Made by a program: the position numbers and the translations under genes. Below, piece by piece: positions 49,401 to 61,661 of a stretch of 64,000 nucleotides of DNA. The notes under the pieces were generated by a model that was given only the letters and a program-made list of their open reading frames with translations, ran no database searches and was not told the origin of the DNA. The number at the start of each line of letters is the position of its first letter. Position 1 is the stretch's first letter. Origin of the DNA: Syngnathus acus (Eukaryota; Chordata; Actinopteri; Syngnathiformes; Syngnathidae). Location of the stretch: NCBI RefSeq assembly GCF_901709675.1, contig NC_051098.1, positions 10,789,000-10,852,999 on the forward strand, in the 5' to 3' direction.

Positions 49401-52400
49401 ATTTGAGCGCTTCAAATTACTTTTATTTTATTTCTTTAATGAAAGTGTTTTTCAATTTTAGTTTTTGTGTTTTATGATAATAGCCTTGATGTTCCCATGT
49501 GTAGCATTTTTTGTCAGCAGATCTGCAAAATGTGACTTTCTGTTGTGGCATGAAATAATTGTTTTGTTCTATTTATTTGGGTGTTAATGTTTTATTTGCA
49601 AAAAGTGTGTCCAGGAAGTACAAGTTTCCTGAATAAATCATGTGTCTTCAATAGTTTGGATATCGAGGCCTGTAAAGGTTGTGCTGTCGATTTGAGTCAT
49701 TGTTTGACCTTACCTTGACCCCTTTTTCCCTGACTAATTGTTTGTGACGTCCAAATGAGGTAAAAGTGGTTGCTGATTCGAGAAACGTGTTTGTTGTGAT
49801 CAGGCTTGAGGCTTTATTTGCTCTGCCTGAAGGCATGTTTTGGGAGACTTGAATGTTTGGCATCCTGTTGTTGATTACTTAGGTAATGTTTGACAGCCGC
49901 CGCTTTTTCAAGACTAACAAGACTGAGAACACTTTTTGAAATGAGAACACTTTTTGAAATGATTTCAGATATTCAGATATATGTGCATCAAAATTATTTG
50001 ACATTTAGTTGTTTACGCAAGACGTATATATTTCCAAAGGCAATGCGTCTGATGATTTGCATAAAGTAGCCTCTGTTTCCACAATATGCAAATGAGGTTT
50101 GATGACTGGCTGCTCTAACTGCAACATGGTGCACCTGCAGTGAATTGCTCAGCTGGCTATACTGATAATAGGAAACTTGGAAATAAAATGGTTATAGCGG
50201 AAATATTCTTGTCAAGATCAAGACGGTATCTTGGATGGCAACATGCAGTCATCCTAAAAATGCACTACAATAATTCTAGCAATAAAAAGTATTTTTTTTG
50301 TGTGTGTGCGTGTGTGTGTGTGAGAGAGAGGGGGGTTGAAGGAGAATCACAAAGTGTTGATCAAGGTGTCTCATTTCCTCTCCTGATGACGCACAGGAGG
50401 ACCCTAGTGAAATGTCCCAGTTGGTAAGCAGCATGTGATGTGAGTAAGTGTACTGTTTTTGTATAGCTACTCTTTGTTTTTTACCAGTGATCTCAAGGGT
50501 GGGCTTGATATTCCAGTTAAGATGTGTGCATGTTTGCACATGTTCTATCTGGGACAAGCTCAATTTCCAATGTACTCTGAGGGTAACAGTGTTAATTACA
50601 TGCTTATTTTAGGAATATTTCCTTTCTCAGGGAATTCAACTGTGCAGAAAACAAAAGTAGTTTTTCCATGGACTGTTAATAGTTTGGATCCTTAGGGTAA
50701 ATTTAGGTCAAGATTGTTTCTTGATGTGACACTAATAGATGGAACCTTATGATTGTCACATTTGCTTGTTTCCTGGGCTCGATCAATTTCATGCCCTGGC
50801 CACTCAGATAATTACTGAAGCAGCTCAGGCATTTGACTTTTTATTTTGTTGTTGAATGAACAAGGCAATCCATTCAAGCCATCAAACCGATTCAACTTTT
50901 CATTATCTTTCTGCTTTCTACACTGAATGATTTTTTTTTTCTATTTCATATGGCCGGTATAGTCTTATAGCCCTTGACTACCATCAATACAATTTTATTT
51001 TATTTTATTTTATTTTATACATAATCCAGCACACTAGCCAACAATATAACCAACTGTAATGAAAATTGGAACTCTTTATTTATTTATTTTTGTTCATGTG
51101 TCAAAGGTTGAACTGATATGACAATTTGGTTCAAGGTCAAGTATTTCACAAAATAGATTTTTTGAAAATAGATAGTTTGTTACAATCAGGAATGTGTGCA
51201 AATAAACTTGTCTCATAATGGCCCTGTTTTTGGAGTAATTTCCTTTGTGTCTGTATGACTTCCTGTTTCTGTCAAGCCCTGATGGATAGGTGGTTCAAAA
51301 ATGAGGAATTGAAAATATTTGTTTATCAGACCTGTAATCTAAAAGCAGCGGAGAGAAGAAATAGCATTAACAAAATGGTAGGAGGGGATCTGAATAACAG
51401 TTGGCAAATAAATGAATTCTCTCGCCTTATGTTTTTTTTGAGGTTGCATTTCAGTTTTGATGTCCTTGGCAACGGCACAGCACGCAACAGGCTGATAAGC
51501 ATTCTGTGGCTTCATACGGTGGGGCAGAGAATCATTTTGTTGTTGGGAATTGAAATTGTGACATAATTACATTTAAGCAACATGCACCACAAAAAAATAT
51601 GTACATTACAAAAAGCCAATGGTTTAAAGTTAAGCCTTTGCTACATGTTACAAATGTCATGCAGGGAGAGATGGAGGGGAAGTCCTCCTTGAGAAGGAGG
51701 AGAAGTGGGCGGTACTTGCTCCAGCTCCATCCAATCAGAGAAAAGGGACTGGACTTAGAGGACAGCAAGTAGGGAGCAAAGCAGCAGCAGTCACAGACAG
51801 AGAGGACGGAGAGCATGTTAGTGAACGAGGGAGAGGAAGGGAGTCAGAGGAAAGCTGAGAGATGCAATGCTTCACAGTCTGTGGACTCCTCTGCTGCAAA
51901 ACTCTTCTCATTAAACAGCACCTTGTGTTCTGGAAGATCAACGCATTGATGCATTGCAGGAGCTGGGGATGCAGATAGTTCACCTTGGACTCAAGTCCAA
52001 CAGTACCAATTTGGACCTTTTTGGGATCTACCAACTAAGTCGCCTTCCTCAAAGAGCAGCATTGATTCCGCCGTTCCAAGCAAAAGTAGACAGCGTCCGT
52101 TGTCTCGTAAGAACTTACCAAACCGATTCTGATCTTGAAGATTTGAAGGCGCTCACCCTGGAAGCCCAAAAGGCCACCACCAAGGATTCACCAAGGAGTC
52201 CAGGAGCCAACGTGACCTTGGAGCAATTGTCACCTGAATCCACTCTGGAGGCGCCCAGCATGTCTCAATCCAGAGGGCGTTTACACAATAAAAAAGCCGG
52301 CATTCGAGCTGCTGTCATCCTGATTGGACTCTTACACAAGTCTCGTAAAGCCAAAGAGAAGGAGAAGGAGAAAGAAGAGAGTGAAGGGTGGGTGAAGTTT

Positions 52401-55400
52401 ATTTTCTGATGACACTTGCAAGGTTGTGCAGGTAGTTTATTGGAGTGTATGAGACAGTATGCTTCTGCTGGCTGGCTGCCCAAAAATGGACACACAAATA
52501 CACACATTAGTCCAGCATGCTTGTGAAAATGTGAAAAAAAGTTTATGGGTTGTAATTTATGATACGTCACCTCTATGTACCACTTTGCATGTTCCGTTTG
52601 GTTGAGTGGATTTATATTTACAGTTTTATTATAGGTCCTCTTTTTATTGGTGCCTGCTATCGTGTAGTCTGTTGGAGAGTGTGTGTGTGTGTGTGTGTCT
52701 AGTCCACACTCTAGTGCATTTGGGTCAGTGGAAATAAAAGAGGGGAAAAGATGGAGAGGAAGAGCGGCAACAGAGTTAGGAGTGAACAAAGGTCCATTCT
52801 GAGTGGTTTTGAAGAGCAAACATTCAGTCGAGTATATTGAGTGAACGGAAGAAAGACAAACTGTAAAAGAGGAACATGGGAAAAATAAAAAGTGGTTGTT
52901 ACTAGCTGAGCTAAAGCCGTTGTTGAGTATATAAGGGAAAAAAGTTCCCACTTATCTATTCCTGTACTGTATATCTACTTCTGGACAATTGTTGCAGTAC
53001 ACTCAGGGATCTTGAGTGGGTACTCGTCGAAGGCCGTGCTGATTATGTAGTGGTCGCTAGTTTTAGTACAGTGCGAACACATGCTTGAATGTTTCCTAAC
53101 TCGCTCGAAGATTACGTACGATGAATGTGTGTAATCGTAACAGCTGGACTTGAATTAAGATAAAAGCTACCAATGAAGCGTGCCAACATTGGCCATTCGT
53201 TGCCAACTATGTAAACCGGGTTGTGTTTGTACCATCTGGTAAAAGAAAGAGTTCTCGGATGTTGTAAATATTGGAGAGGGGAGGGGGTGGGGGGACTAGT
53301 TTTGACGGCCCAGGCTTGATCCTCGAATTGGAGTAAAATGCCACAGATGAAAGCGTATCCACGGTATCGCTGACCTTACCTCACCTCCGGTTGTTTGTGT
53401 TATCGTGTGACACTTGGATTACCGACAGCACAAAGGGTCCAAAGGTTTCACATTTATTTTGTTTTTTTTACTCAGTCATTTAATAACAACAACCTGGAAG
53501 AATGAGATTCAGTTGGAATAACAACAAGCACATAAGTAATTTTGATTTGCACTTCAAGCAATCTTTTTTGGTAGTGTGTTTAAGAGTCAAGGATTGTCAA
53601 ATATTGCCTTGAGCAAGAATAAGCACCCAACAACATTGGGGGTCCGCCATTGTGGTTCGAATCATGACATAAGCTTGGCAGACTGGTTTGGCTATCTCCA
53701 AACACACAAAAAAACAATATTTGTTCTTGGCAAATTATTTCTCTGTTGTCACAATGCTTCTTGGCAATAAACTTGATTACCTTTGGAACGTCTTTTTATT
53801 TCTCTTCTGACTGGTGCTGCAATTGTAAGGAACGTGCATGCCATGTGTAACAAGGAGGTGCCAGGCTTGCAGACATGATTTATCCAACAAATCTAATATT
53901 TATTCCCAAGAAGCCTTTTTTTTTCAAGAAAGAAATCATTTCCCTCACATAAATTTCCTCGCTTATTTTGTTATGTTCACTTGTTGCCGGGCAAAGTTCA
54001 TCAGGCTCCATTTCCTTTGACTAATTGGCATTTACCAGTCCAACCCACAAAGGCTGCTTGAATGGCAAACCGCGGGGCTGACAGTACCATGCCCTCGGAG
54101 AGACTCCAGAACAGCACTAAGAATGATGAAATAACATCATTTATACTCGGTCATGATGTAATTGAATCAGTGCTCTCTATTAAATAGAAAATACATATTG
54201 GAACAAAAGAACAGTGTTTCCATGTGGCGCTGCCCTTCTGCTCCTAATGCATTGCTACTGTGTGTGCCTTTGATTTGTGTTATGGCTTCAGTGTATTTTC
54301 TCTGCTTCCTAGCCAATGGCAAGCATATACACGGTATCAGGACAGTTGAAATAGCTTGAGGCAGTCATATAAAAAAAGACAGCACGGCTGTCATTTCTAT
54401 TGCTGTAGCGGGTGTCACATGAGGAGGGCAATTTCGGACAGTTTGAACTTGCTGTTGTTGTTCTGTCTGCACCATTTCAGACTTTTAGATCACCGCTATT
54501 TGTCTTTGTGTCGCAGCGAGTAGCTCAAATGGGATTTTTACTTTGATACAAACAAGTGTGGTGGCACATATTGTATGCAAATGTGCCTTTCTGAGGCTCG
54601 ACTATGTTCCGCTCACTCTTCTTATCGCCATGCTGGTAGGAATGTGATGTGTATTTACTCTCCATTAAGTTGAACAGCATGAGGCCAGCTGCTTCTATCT
54701 GAATGTGTATACTCTCCATGTGTAGACCTTCCACTGATTCTTGTTTGTTTGTGTATAAGTGCGTGTGCGTGCATGTTTGAGTGTGTTTGGTTACAATTTG
54801 TGTATATAAGTTGCTTATAAGTGAAGCTCCATACTCTCATCCACAGTGCTGGTTGAAAAAAGTGCTTTGTGGTCACATATTGTTCACTTGGTGTTTTTTT
54901 TTTTTTTATAATAATTTTATATATTTTTTAAAATAATATAATATAATATTTTATGATAATAATAACAATGATAATAATAATAATAATAATAATGATAATT
55001 CTTCCTTAAAAGTAACATCATGCAGTTGTTATGCATTGATACATTTACGACCTACTTTCTAATGAGCGCGCGGTCTTAAAAACCTATGAAGAATGATGAA
55101 TTAATAATCCATCATATAGAAATGACTGATGATTGAAAGTGGGGCAACAATTTTTGTGCCTTGATGACTTAACAACTTTGTGACATGCAAGCCCTCATAA
55201 CACTCAACATACTTCGACGAGCCAAGAGTATCGAACGATAGGCTCGGAACTGGCCTGGCGAGCGTGGCCGCATTCCGTATGGTGCTTGTGTGCGTTATGT
55301 CTGGCTGCTTGTTTTTACCTGCGGAAGGGGAGCCCAGAGTGTAAAAAAACAAGCAAGCACTCAAGACAACATGTTTGTGGCATGTAGACACACAAAAACA

Positions 55401-58400
55401 ACACAAATAACCTCCACGCCAACAACTTGACTGAGCAATCAAGGATTGTTTATCAGCAGCTAACACTTTGATTCAGTGCCAATTTGTGATTCCCAGAAAA
55501 TGCAATGCAACTGTGCTTATCTTGTGCAAAGCCATCAGTAATTAATTTAGCTTTATTCCAGGGTCCAGAGAACCAACTGTTTGTATAGAAACCTTAAAAG
55601 CAAGATTTTCCATCATATGTCCTTGCTAAGGTAACAGTTTGCGATTGGTGATGCTTTTAGAAGGAACATTGGCTGCTGTGGGATTGCCTTGACACCTACT
55701 TTGCTGATCTTTCAAAGTGATGGACCAGCCTAGACACGTTTCCTTTGCTTCCCTTTACTTTTCTTTAGTTTCCTTTCTAATTTTTGTATACTGGCAATTA
55801 ACTATACCAAGATAAAATCATTCTAACATTTTTTGTTTGTTTGAGAAATTGATGTATTATGCTTGACTGGTTTTGTTTTATCTGCTTTTGCCAGCCGTGT
55901 GATGTATTTTGGCTTGTTTTGTTAAACCCCCGACAACACAAGATTTATTCCCCATCACAAAAGACATTCAGGCAAATTTCTTGACAGTTACATAACTTTG
56001 AAAGAGACTTCAAATATATTCCATCAAACACAAAACATAGTGAGCAAAGACAAATCAGTTGGAAGTCACTTGTCAAAATGTTCAAATTTTAGGAGATGTT
56101 TAAAGATTGTGATAAAAATCAATAGCAGTTGTGCACTATTTCTTTAAAGAATCTGTCATTGTTTATCAACAACATAATAAAACCATTTTTAAAAAACTGT
56201 TATATATACATCGACAGTTAGTTTCACAGTCTTTTGTCTTTTTTCTATCATAATGACCATTTAAAAGCAGGCCTTTTATTTCATATCATTTCCATCTGAC
56301 TTACAATTAAGTTTCTTGTCAAATAAAATACTGAGATATACTATACAAATTCTACATAGTGCTTTTTTTTTTTATTAACCCAAGCATCAGATATTTAAAA
56401 ACAAATGTCTCCTTGCTTTTTGGCCACCTTATACACTTTGGTCCCCTATCCCATATTCTGCTTTTTTTTTTTTTTTTTTACTGACTTACTGTTATTTCCA
56501 TTACATTCCTCCATAACTCCATTTTTCCTCCCTCAATGCTCAATGGCTATTTTTCCTTGAACTGCTCAACTGCCCTTTTATGTGTTACCCCTTTTAAAAT
56601 GTGTTAATAAGTTAAACAGAACCAAATATGGTACCAAAGAAAAATGAATACACAATATATGGATCCAGTTTCACTCAACCTTAAAAGGAAAAGTAAAACA
56701 ATAGACATGCTTGTTGGCATGCGTGTTTGTTGACAACACTTAGCTTTGTCTCAGGGTGTAATGGATGGGTTAGTATTGTCTCTAACAAGTGTCCAGAGAC
56801 CCCCCTCAAAGACAGCCCCGCTCAGGGGATTGAAAGCTCTATTTTTAGTCTGCAGATTCATTTATTCACTCTCCATAGCATGCTCTCTTTCAGCAATCTG
56901 TCTGACATCCATTCACTCTGCACCTCTCCCGCCCTCTCAATAGCACTCTCTCCCTTTCTGCAGGACCTTTTTTTTTTTTTTGCTCCAATGTGCTTATCAG
57001 CTCGTCTGAAGTAGTGAGGCGATTTGTAAAGAGAAGTATTCAATGTCCACTGACAGATTCTTTTGTACTCACTCAGTCAGACTGGGCAAAATCGTTGAAG
57101 AAAAAAAAAAGGAAGCTCTGTGGAAAATGAACAAATTGATAGAGTTGATAGGATCTCAAGCGGGAAAAAAAATAGAAAAGTAACTAGCATTCAGTGAAGG
57201 ATACAAGAAGAAAAAAACTAACAACGTACTTAGGGCCAAGGTTGTCAGGCTTCCATTCGCTCCCAGCAAATCTCTGACAGACAAAATTTTAAATATTTTC
57301 TTAAACTAGCACATATTTTTCATACAGTACAATCCTCACAAAAGTATATTCCCTTCTTCTATTCTGGTTCCCTAACATTTACTTTTGCAGCGGTTTGCCG
57401 TATGGGATGACTTAAGGCAAATATTTTGTCGCTAAACCAACCTGGTTGCTATGGATGCAAAAGCATGACACACACTTTCCTTTCCTGGGACGGTCGGGTG
57501 CATGTGTGGCTGGGATGGTGAGAATTTTTACTTTGTGGCTTCAGTTGCATACTTTCAGTAATTACTTGGAGTATTTTTTAGAGAGGGAAAGTGTTAGGGC
57601 TGCTCGATTATGAAAACAATATTAATCACAAGTATTTTGGTAATAATTGAAATCATGATTATTTAAATGATTATTTTTTAGTACAAAATATGAAAATGTT
57701 TAATTTATAAAAAATATTAAGACAAATATGTAGTTCCTCTTAGACCAAAGAAAATGTATAAAAATAAATTCGTTTAAAAAAGGCGCTAATGTATAAATTC
57801 AAGTATGGTTTCCTTGTGTAAACAAATAAATGAATTGAGTATTAATGCGTATTAATAAACGTTGTCTTGTGTGATAATCGTAATTAAAATTGAATTTCGA
57901 TTAATTGCACAGCCCTATTAAGAACCAACAAATGATTATGAAGTGATGAATAGTCACGTTATATTAATTTAAAAGTGATTTTTACCTCATGATCTTGGAG
58001 CCAACAACCATAGATTAAACCTGTTCAATATTCACAATCACAAGTTCTCGAGTGAATTTTTCTTTTTCCCTAATCATATGCAGACTTGCTCACATTTAAA
58101 GGTCAAAAACCTGCAATTACCTGGCTTGACATCTTTTACTTTCACAGTGTTCCTTCCCTCACAAATTGTTTTTTATCACTCCTGTAGCCGTCGGTATGTC
58201 TAAGGTAGTTGTTATTTCATCAGTAAAAGACCAAATGTCAAGGACAGGATGTGCTCATCTTTTCAAAAACCCTTCCGGCCACAGTTGTCTCCGAACAAGC
58301 AAATCTTTTTTTTTTTTTTACAGGTCAGGAGTTTACGAACTGTTCTTAAGGGCTGATTGGTTTTCAAGTTCCATTTTAGACACTCAGGGAACATGTGGCA

Positions 58401-61400
58401 TTCACTCACAAATAAAAAACGCATCACATAAATACTCAGTCTTGTAAGTTTAGCGGTACATAGCATGATCTGTTTTTACAGTTGTGGACTATTATAGGAC
58501 CTGGAATGCAATTAGAATAACTTTAGTTAACTTGATTCAATCAGATTCCGGTGATTTACATCTGCCTTTGAAAAATATTTCTCCACAATCGGTCTCATGC
58601 AAAGCAAAATGAACTGCCAACCAGGTTTGCTCATTGGGCAGCCAGATTCTTGGGCGTGCCCGTTTACTAGATGTGCTTCCACATCTGTCAACCTTTAGTA
58701 AATTGGGCAAGAAGTCGCCAGCTGCTCCACGGAATTAAAGCGGGAGCCTTTCTGATATGCTTCATAAAGACTAAGATTACTTTTGCAATCTCCACCCGCA
58801 AGAAGGGTCACTGCTCATTTGTACCAGGGCCTTTGTCACGCTTTAAGTGTTTCCTTTCACTTACTTGTTCACCCATCTGGTTGAAGTTTTTTTTCCAATT
58901 ACAAAAAAAAGCAATGTATGTTTTGTTTTTGTTTTTCTTGTGGGCCAAGAAAGACAATATATTATATTAATATTATAATATATTATGTTATGTTATGTTA
59001 TGTTGTGTTGTGTTATGTTATATTTATTTCTGTGTGGATCCAAATCGAAGTGAAAATCTGTATGAACATGTGATGTTACCCTTCATCTAGATTTATTATT
59101 TGCTTTATCATAAACATCATTGAAATGAGTTTTTTTAAACTCCACAGGAAACAGGAGCTGTTGAACATCTCCAACGTCCCTCTAGGAGAATGTCCCCCAT
59201 CACCGCCTCGCACCGCTCCTCCCAGCATGAAGGTAGGATGTGCACGTATTTTAGCTAAACTTGCATTCCCGTTCACCTCACTGTCTTCATATTTAACATG
59301 CTTTCTGTGTTAGTCCCATTGAAGAAGCGAAGAATTTCAGTGATGGTTATAAATGATGACGTTAAAATGTGGACAGTTTATATGATCACATTGAAGTTCA
59401 GGAAAGTAGCCTATGTGCTATTATTATTATTTTAGGTTTGATCTTTTATTAATCATTCCCCAGGTTTTGTTTGCTACAATTTCCCTGGAGGAAGATTTTC
59501 AGAGCAATACATAAAGAAACAGTATCCACAGAAACCCATCTCAGTCTTGACAGCATGTCACCTTGAACAAAGCTGTAATTATTGGGAGAAATAGTGTGGA
59601 AAGGAGTGGCGGAAGTGAAGAATGAATTCTTCTCATGGCATCAAAACCACAAAAGATGACTGAATTCGGAGATTATGTGTAGCTGTGCTGTACGTGTAAG
59701 CCATCAGCCGTCATGTTCGGACTGGCTATCTGGCATACAGGGCAGAAACCCGATGGGCTCTTTTGGAGCCAATGTGGTGCTGTCAGTCATTTTCATCCAT
59801 TTAAGAGACCGGCCCACAATTTAGAGGGAGCAACCCATTAATTCATTTACAAAGCTACACTGTGTGTGTGCTCACCCGCATGTGTTTTATAAAGAAAGAT
59901 TAACACTGGTCCAACCTGTTTTATGCTTTGGAAACACTCAAGTCAACTGCCTGACTTGACTTTCCTGTCTAAGGCATATAGACTTTATAAAGATTAGACG
60001 AGGATTAAATATGGGCAAGAGATAGTGACTATGCAAGATGGAGCTAAACAAATGACGCTGCAGGGATGTACTTTACGTATTTTAGCTGCTGCTTTTGAGG
60101 TTTAACCCCATTTGGACTCCGAGAAATCAGGTATTCAATCATTGAAAATATTTTTTAGGGTGATCTTTTATTTTGTTTCCTCACATATATGAATTGTGAA
60201 AGCAATATATAGATAAAGATGCACGTATTGTTTTGCATGAGGTCATATTTACGTAATAACTTCTATAAATGTGTGGCTGTATCAAAACAGTGCCTTTGAG
60301 GGAGCTAACACATTAACACAGTTGAGGTTGTAGCTCAGGTGTCAGGAGTCAAAGTGCTTGGTTTTTGTGGTTAGTCTATGGTGGTTTTAGCACCCACTAA
60401 TGCAAAGATGATGCTAAATTTGGATGAGGTATTTTTGAACAAGGCTTTGTGAAGGTGCAAACAGAACAACATTACTGTGGATGAAGGAGGATGCAGAGTG
60501 AATCATGTTTCTGGGAGAAAACAACATCTGAACTAGTCCAAGAATTAAAACGTTAAGAATTGTGCTAAACATAGACAGCAAAAAGAATCATTATTACTGT
60601 CATGAGGGGTTCGGACCAAGCCGATTGACTGTGACCTACAAAGTATCCAGTGTTGACCTTTAAGACACAATAAAAATAAATAAAATAAAATAAGGTAAAA
60701 TAATAATAATAATGTATTTGCCTTATGAGGTAATTTAACTGAAGGCACTAATGGGATTTGAACCCTGGATCCTGCCAACTGAGTTCCATGGGAGAGCACC
60801 ATGTCATGATTAAAAGCGTTATCTCAATTTGACAAGTTATCTGTTTTATTTAGTTTTCCACTCCAATCTCCATCCTGTTAATATTAACCCTGTGATAAGC
60901 CAGGTAGGAGTAGTATGGACTACTTGAAAGTGAAGGGAGGGGGTGGTTGATTTATGAGTTTTCATCAAAAGTAATTTCAGGAACACTGGTTTTATTAGTC
61001 CTCTGAAAATGTTGTAATCTGTTGCTTTTTACTGCTGGGAGCATTCAAATGGTTGTAAAATGTCTTTCAAGACATTTCTGTCTTCAGGAGAAATACGCTT
61101 TCAAGGCATGACTTATTTTACTGTCACACACTTCTGTAGTTCAGACTGTTGCACAAAATCAGTGCGTGACTGCTCAGTATCAGGAAATGCTTCAGTTCAT
61201 TTTGCCCTATCACACGACTCTTCTTGAACAAGTTTAACTTCACCGGCATTTGCATGCTTGCATTGTATGTGCCAAAAGGTGCACAAACACAAATGTGCAG
61301 GCCATACTCACCCTCACAGCTTGTTTATGTGACAAGGTGGAAACCTCCTGGGAGGAAGGTGTGTAAATGCATTTAGGGAAGCGCAGCGCACATATACTTG

Positions 61401-61661
61401 TTTGTGTTCCTCCCTGAGTGTACATGGGTGTGAGAAAAGGGCGCTACCCTCTTGACTCACTGATGCAGCAAAAACACAATGAACTTGAGTGGCAGAAATG
61501 CTCCTGTCAAGATAGACAGTAAATATACAGTAAGATATTTAAATGCAAAACTTTGAACTGGTATTTGATGTCAAGATAACAATGTTGCTGATGGTGACTC
61601 AGATTTCCTTTGTTTTGGTTTTCAGTCTGCGGAATTCTTCGATATGCTGGAGAGAATGCAG
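37401..61661 (+). CDS. rap1gap2: rap1gap2, 5' coding exons (gene continues right)
   Basis: Four coding exons are visible: 37401-37441, 38438-38473, 59148-59232 and 61626-61661. Borders are GT/AG and the frame is continuous for 66 codons. The peptide runs MLRRRSLSFGGFGW, IDKPTLSALKSR, KQELLNISNVPLGE ... APPSMK, SAEFFDMLERMQ. This follows the N-terminus of human RAP1GAP2 (RKRSVSFGGFGWIDK; EFFEMLEKMQ) and not RAP1GAP (FTFGAYGGVDK). The family activates the GTPase of Rap1, lowering Rap1-GTP in secretion and adhesion control. RRRSLS matches the human region where a kinase-site Ser sits two residues before a 14-3-3-binding Ser. The 36-base fourth exon opens the GoLoco motif, a G-alpha-binding element. 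The catalytic Rap-GAP domain lies beyond the right edge. The second intron is 20.7 kb. Whether this is the a or b paralog cannot be told. Confidence 0.86.
45306..45370 (+). pseudogene. Reverse-transcriptase scrap of a non-LTR retrotransposon
   Basis: In one plus-strand frame the sequence reads GVPQGSVLCPIIFTICMLLF. GVPQGSVLGPxLF is a hallmark of reverse transcriptase in LINE elements of the L2/Rex type. Only this motif region is readable; surrounding frames are broken. It is a remnant with no likely function. Confidence 0.7.
45431..45760. repeat. About four tandem units of roughly 84 bp
   Basis: Units begin with CACATTATAG, CACATTACAG, CACTTTACAG or CACTTTACAT, each followed by GATCTTT, at 45,431, 45,515, 45,593 and 45,682. 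The periods are therefore 84, 78 and 89 bases. Each unit continues with a GTGTGT/ACAGGTGTGTCA segment and a T-rich stretch. The array starts about 60 bases after the LINE scrap, so it may be a tail-derived expansion of that element. Confidence 0.7.
51691..51968 (+). promoter_or_regulatory. rap1gap2: Probable promoter and 5' leader of the alternative rap1gap2 first exon
   Basis: A GGGCGG box (51,707-51,712) and a CCAAT box (51,731-51,735) lie close together upstream of the candidate coding exon. The leader then carries a 44-codon upstream reading frame (51,815-51,949) whose TGA overlaps a second upstream ATG (51,949). That second frame ends at 51,978, overlapping the main ATG at 51,969. Such upstream frames would be expected to reduce translation of the main frame. 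Confidence 0.4.
51969..52387 (+). CDS. rap1gap2: Candidate alternative first coding exon of rap1gap2
   Basis: An ATG (G at -3) opens 139 codons plus two bases, ending at a donor (GAAGG/GTGGGT). The phase is exactly that needed to join the rap1gap2 exon at 59,148, giving ESE-G-KQELLN at the joint. The peptide is not one I recognise. Residues 50-100 are acidic and Ser/Pro-rich with several SP sites; 101-110 are basic; 111-123 (GIRAAVILIGLLH) form a hydrophobic, helix-like stretch; 124-138 are Lys/Glu-rich. Used instead of the exon at 37,401, it would remove the RRRSLS regulatory N-terminus. Support is frame length in AT-rich DNA, phase, and the promoter-like sequence upstream. It could instead be a long open frame by chance. 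Confidence 0.5.
52388..59147 (+). other. rap1gap2: Rap1gap2 second intron, right part
   Basis: No coding exon recognised. Contents include a GT repeat at 52,679-52,698, an AAT/ATAAT microsatellite at about 54,949-54,999, poly-T runs near 54,893-54,908 and 56,462-56,479, a MITE at 57,595-57,917 and ATGTT units at about 58,984-59,026. Confidence 0.5.
57595..57917. mobile_element. hAT-like MITE in rap1gap2 intron
   Basis: The left end TAGGGCTGCTCGATTATG and right end CGATTAATTGCACAGCCCTA are inverted repeats. TAGGGCTG plus CGATTAATCG-type ends are characteristic of a widespread nonautonomous hAT-like family in fish. The 323-bp interior is AT-rich without coding capacity. No exact flanking duplication was seen. 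Confidence 0.65.
59233..61625 (+). other. rap1gap2: Rap1gap2 third intron
   Basis: No coding sequence was recognised. On the minus strand, about 60,725-60,800 contains GGGTTCAAATCCC beside CTCAGTTGG, which resemble the internal promoter boxes of a tRNA-derived SINE, but the rest does not fold into a tRNA by eye. An AAAT-type repeat precedes it at about 60,668-60,712. Confidence 0.45.

Larger units (their letters stand above)
38474..51690 (+). other. rap1gap2: Long second intron of rap1gap2, left part
   Basis: No coding exon was recognised in this 13-kb stretch of intron. It contains a repeat end near 38,950-38,995 related to one near 8,870-8,915, a tail of the common teleost repeat at about 43,595-43,650, a reverse-transcriptase scrap at 45,306-45,370, a short tandem array at 45,431-45,760, a poly-T run near 47,545-47,561, GT repeats at about 49,216-49,258 and 50,299-50,336, and TTTTA units at about 50,991-51,018. 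Confidence 0.5.

Noticed and set aside
52265-52951. 228-codon minus-strand open frame
   Set aside because: It is antisense to the candidate rap1gap2 exon and includes a translated GT repeat (THTHTH) and Ser/Phe-rich shadow of the Lys/Glu codons.
60725-60800. tRNA-like sequence on the minus strand
   Set aside because: GGGTTCAAATCCC and CTCAGTTGG resemble B and A boxes, but no acceptor stem or anticodon arm pairs; at most a SINE remnant.
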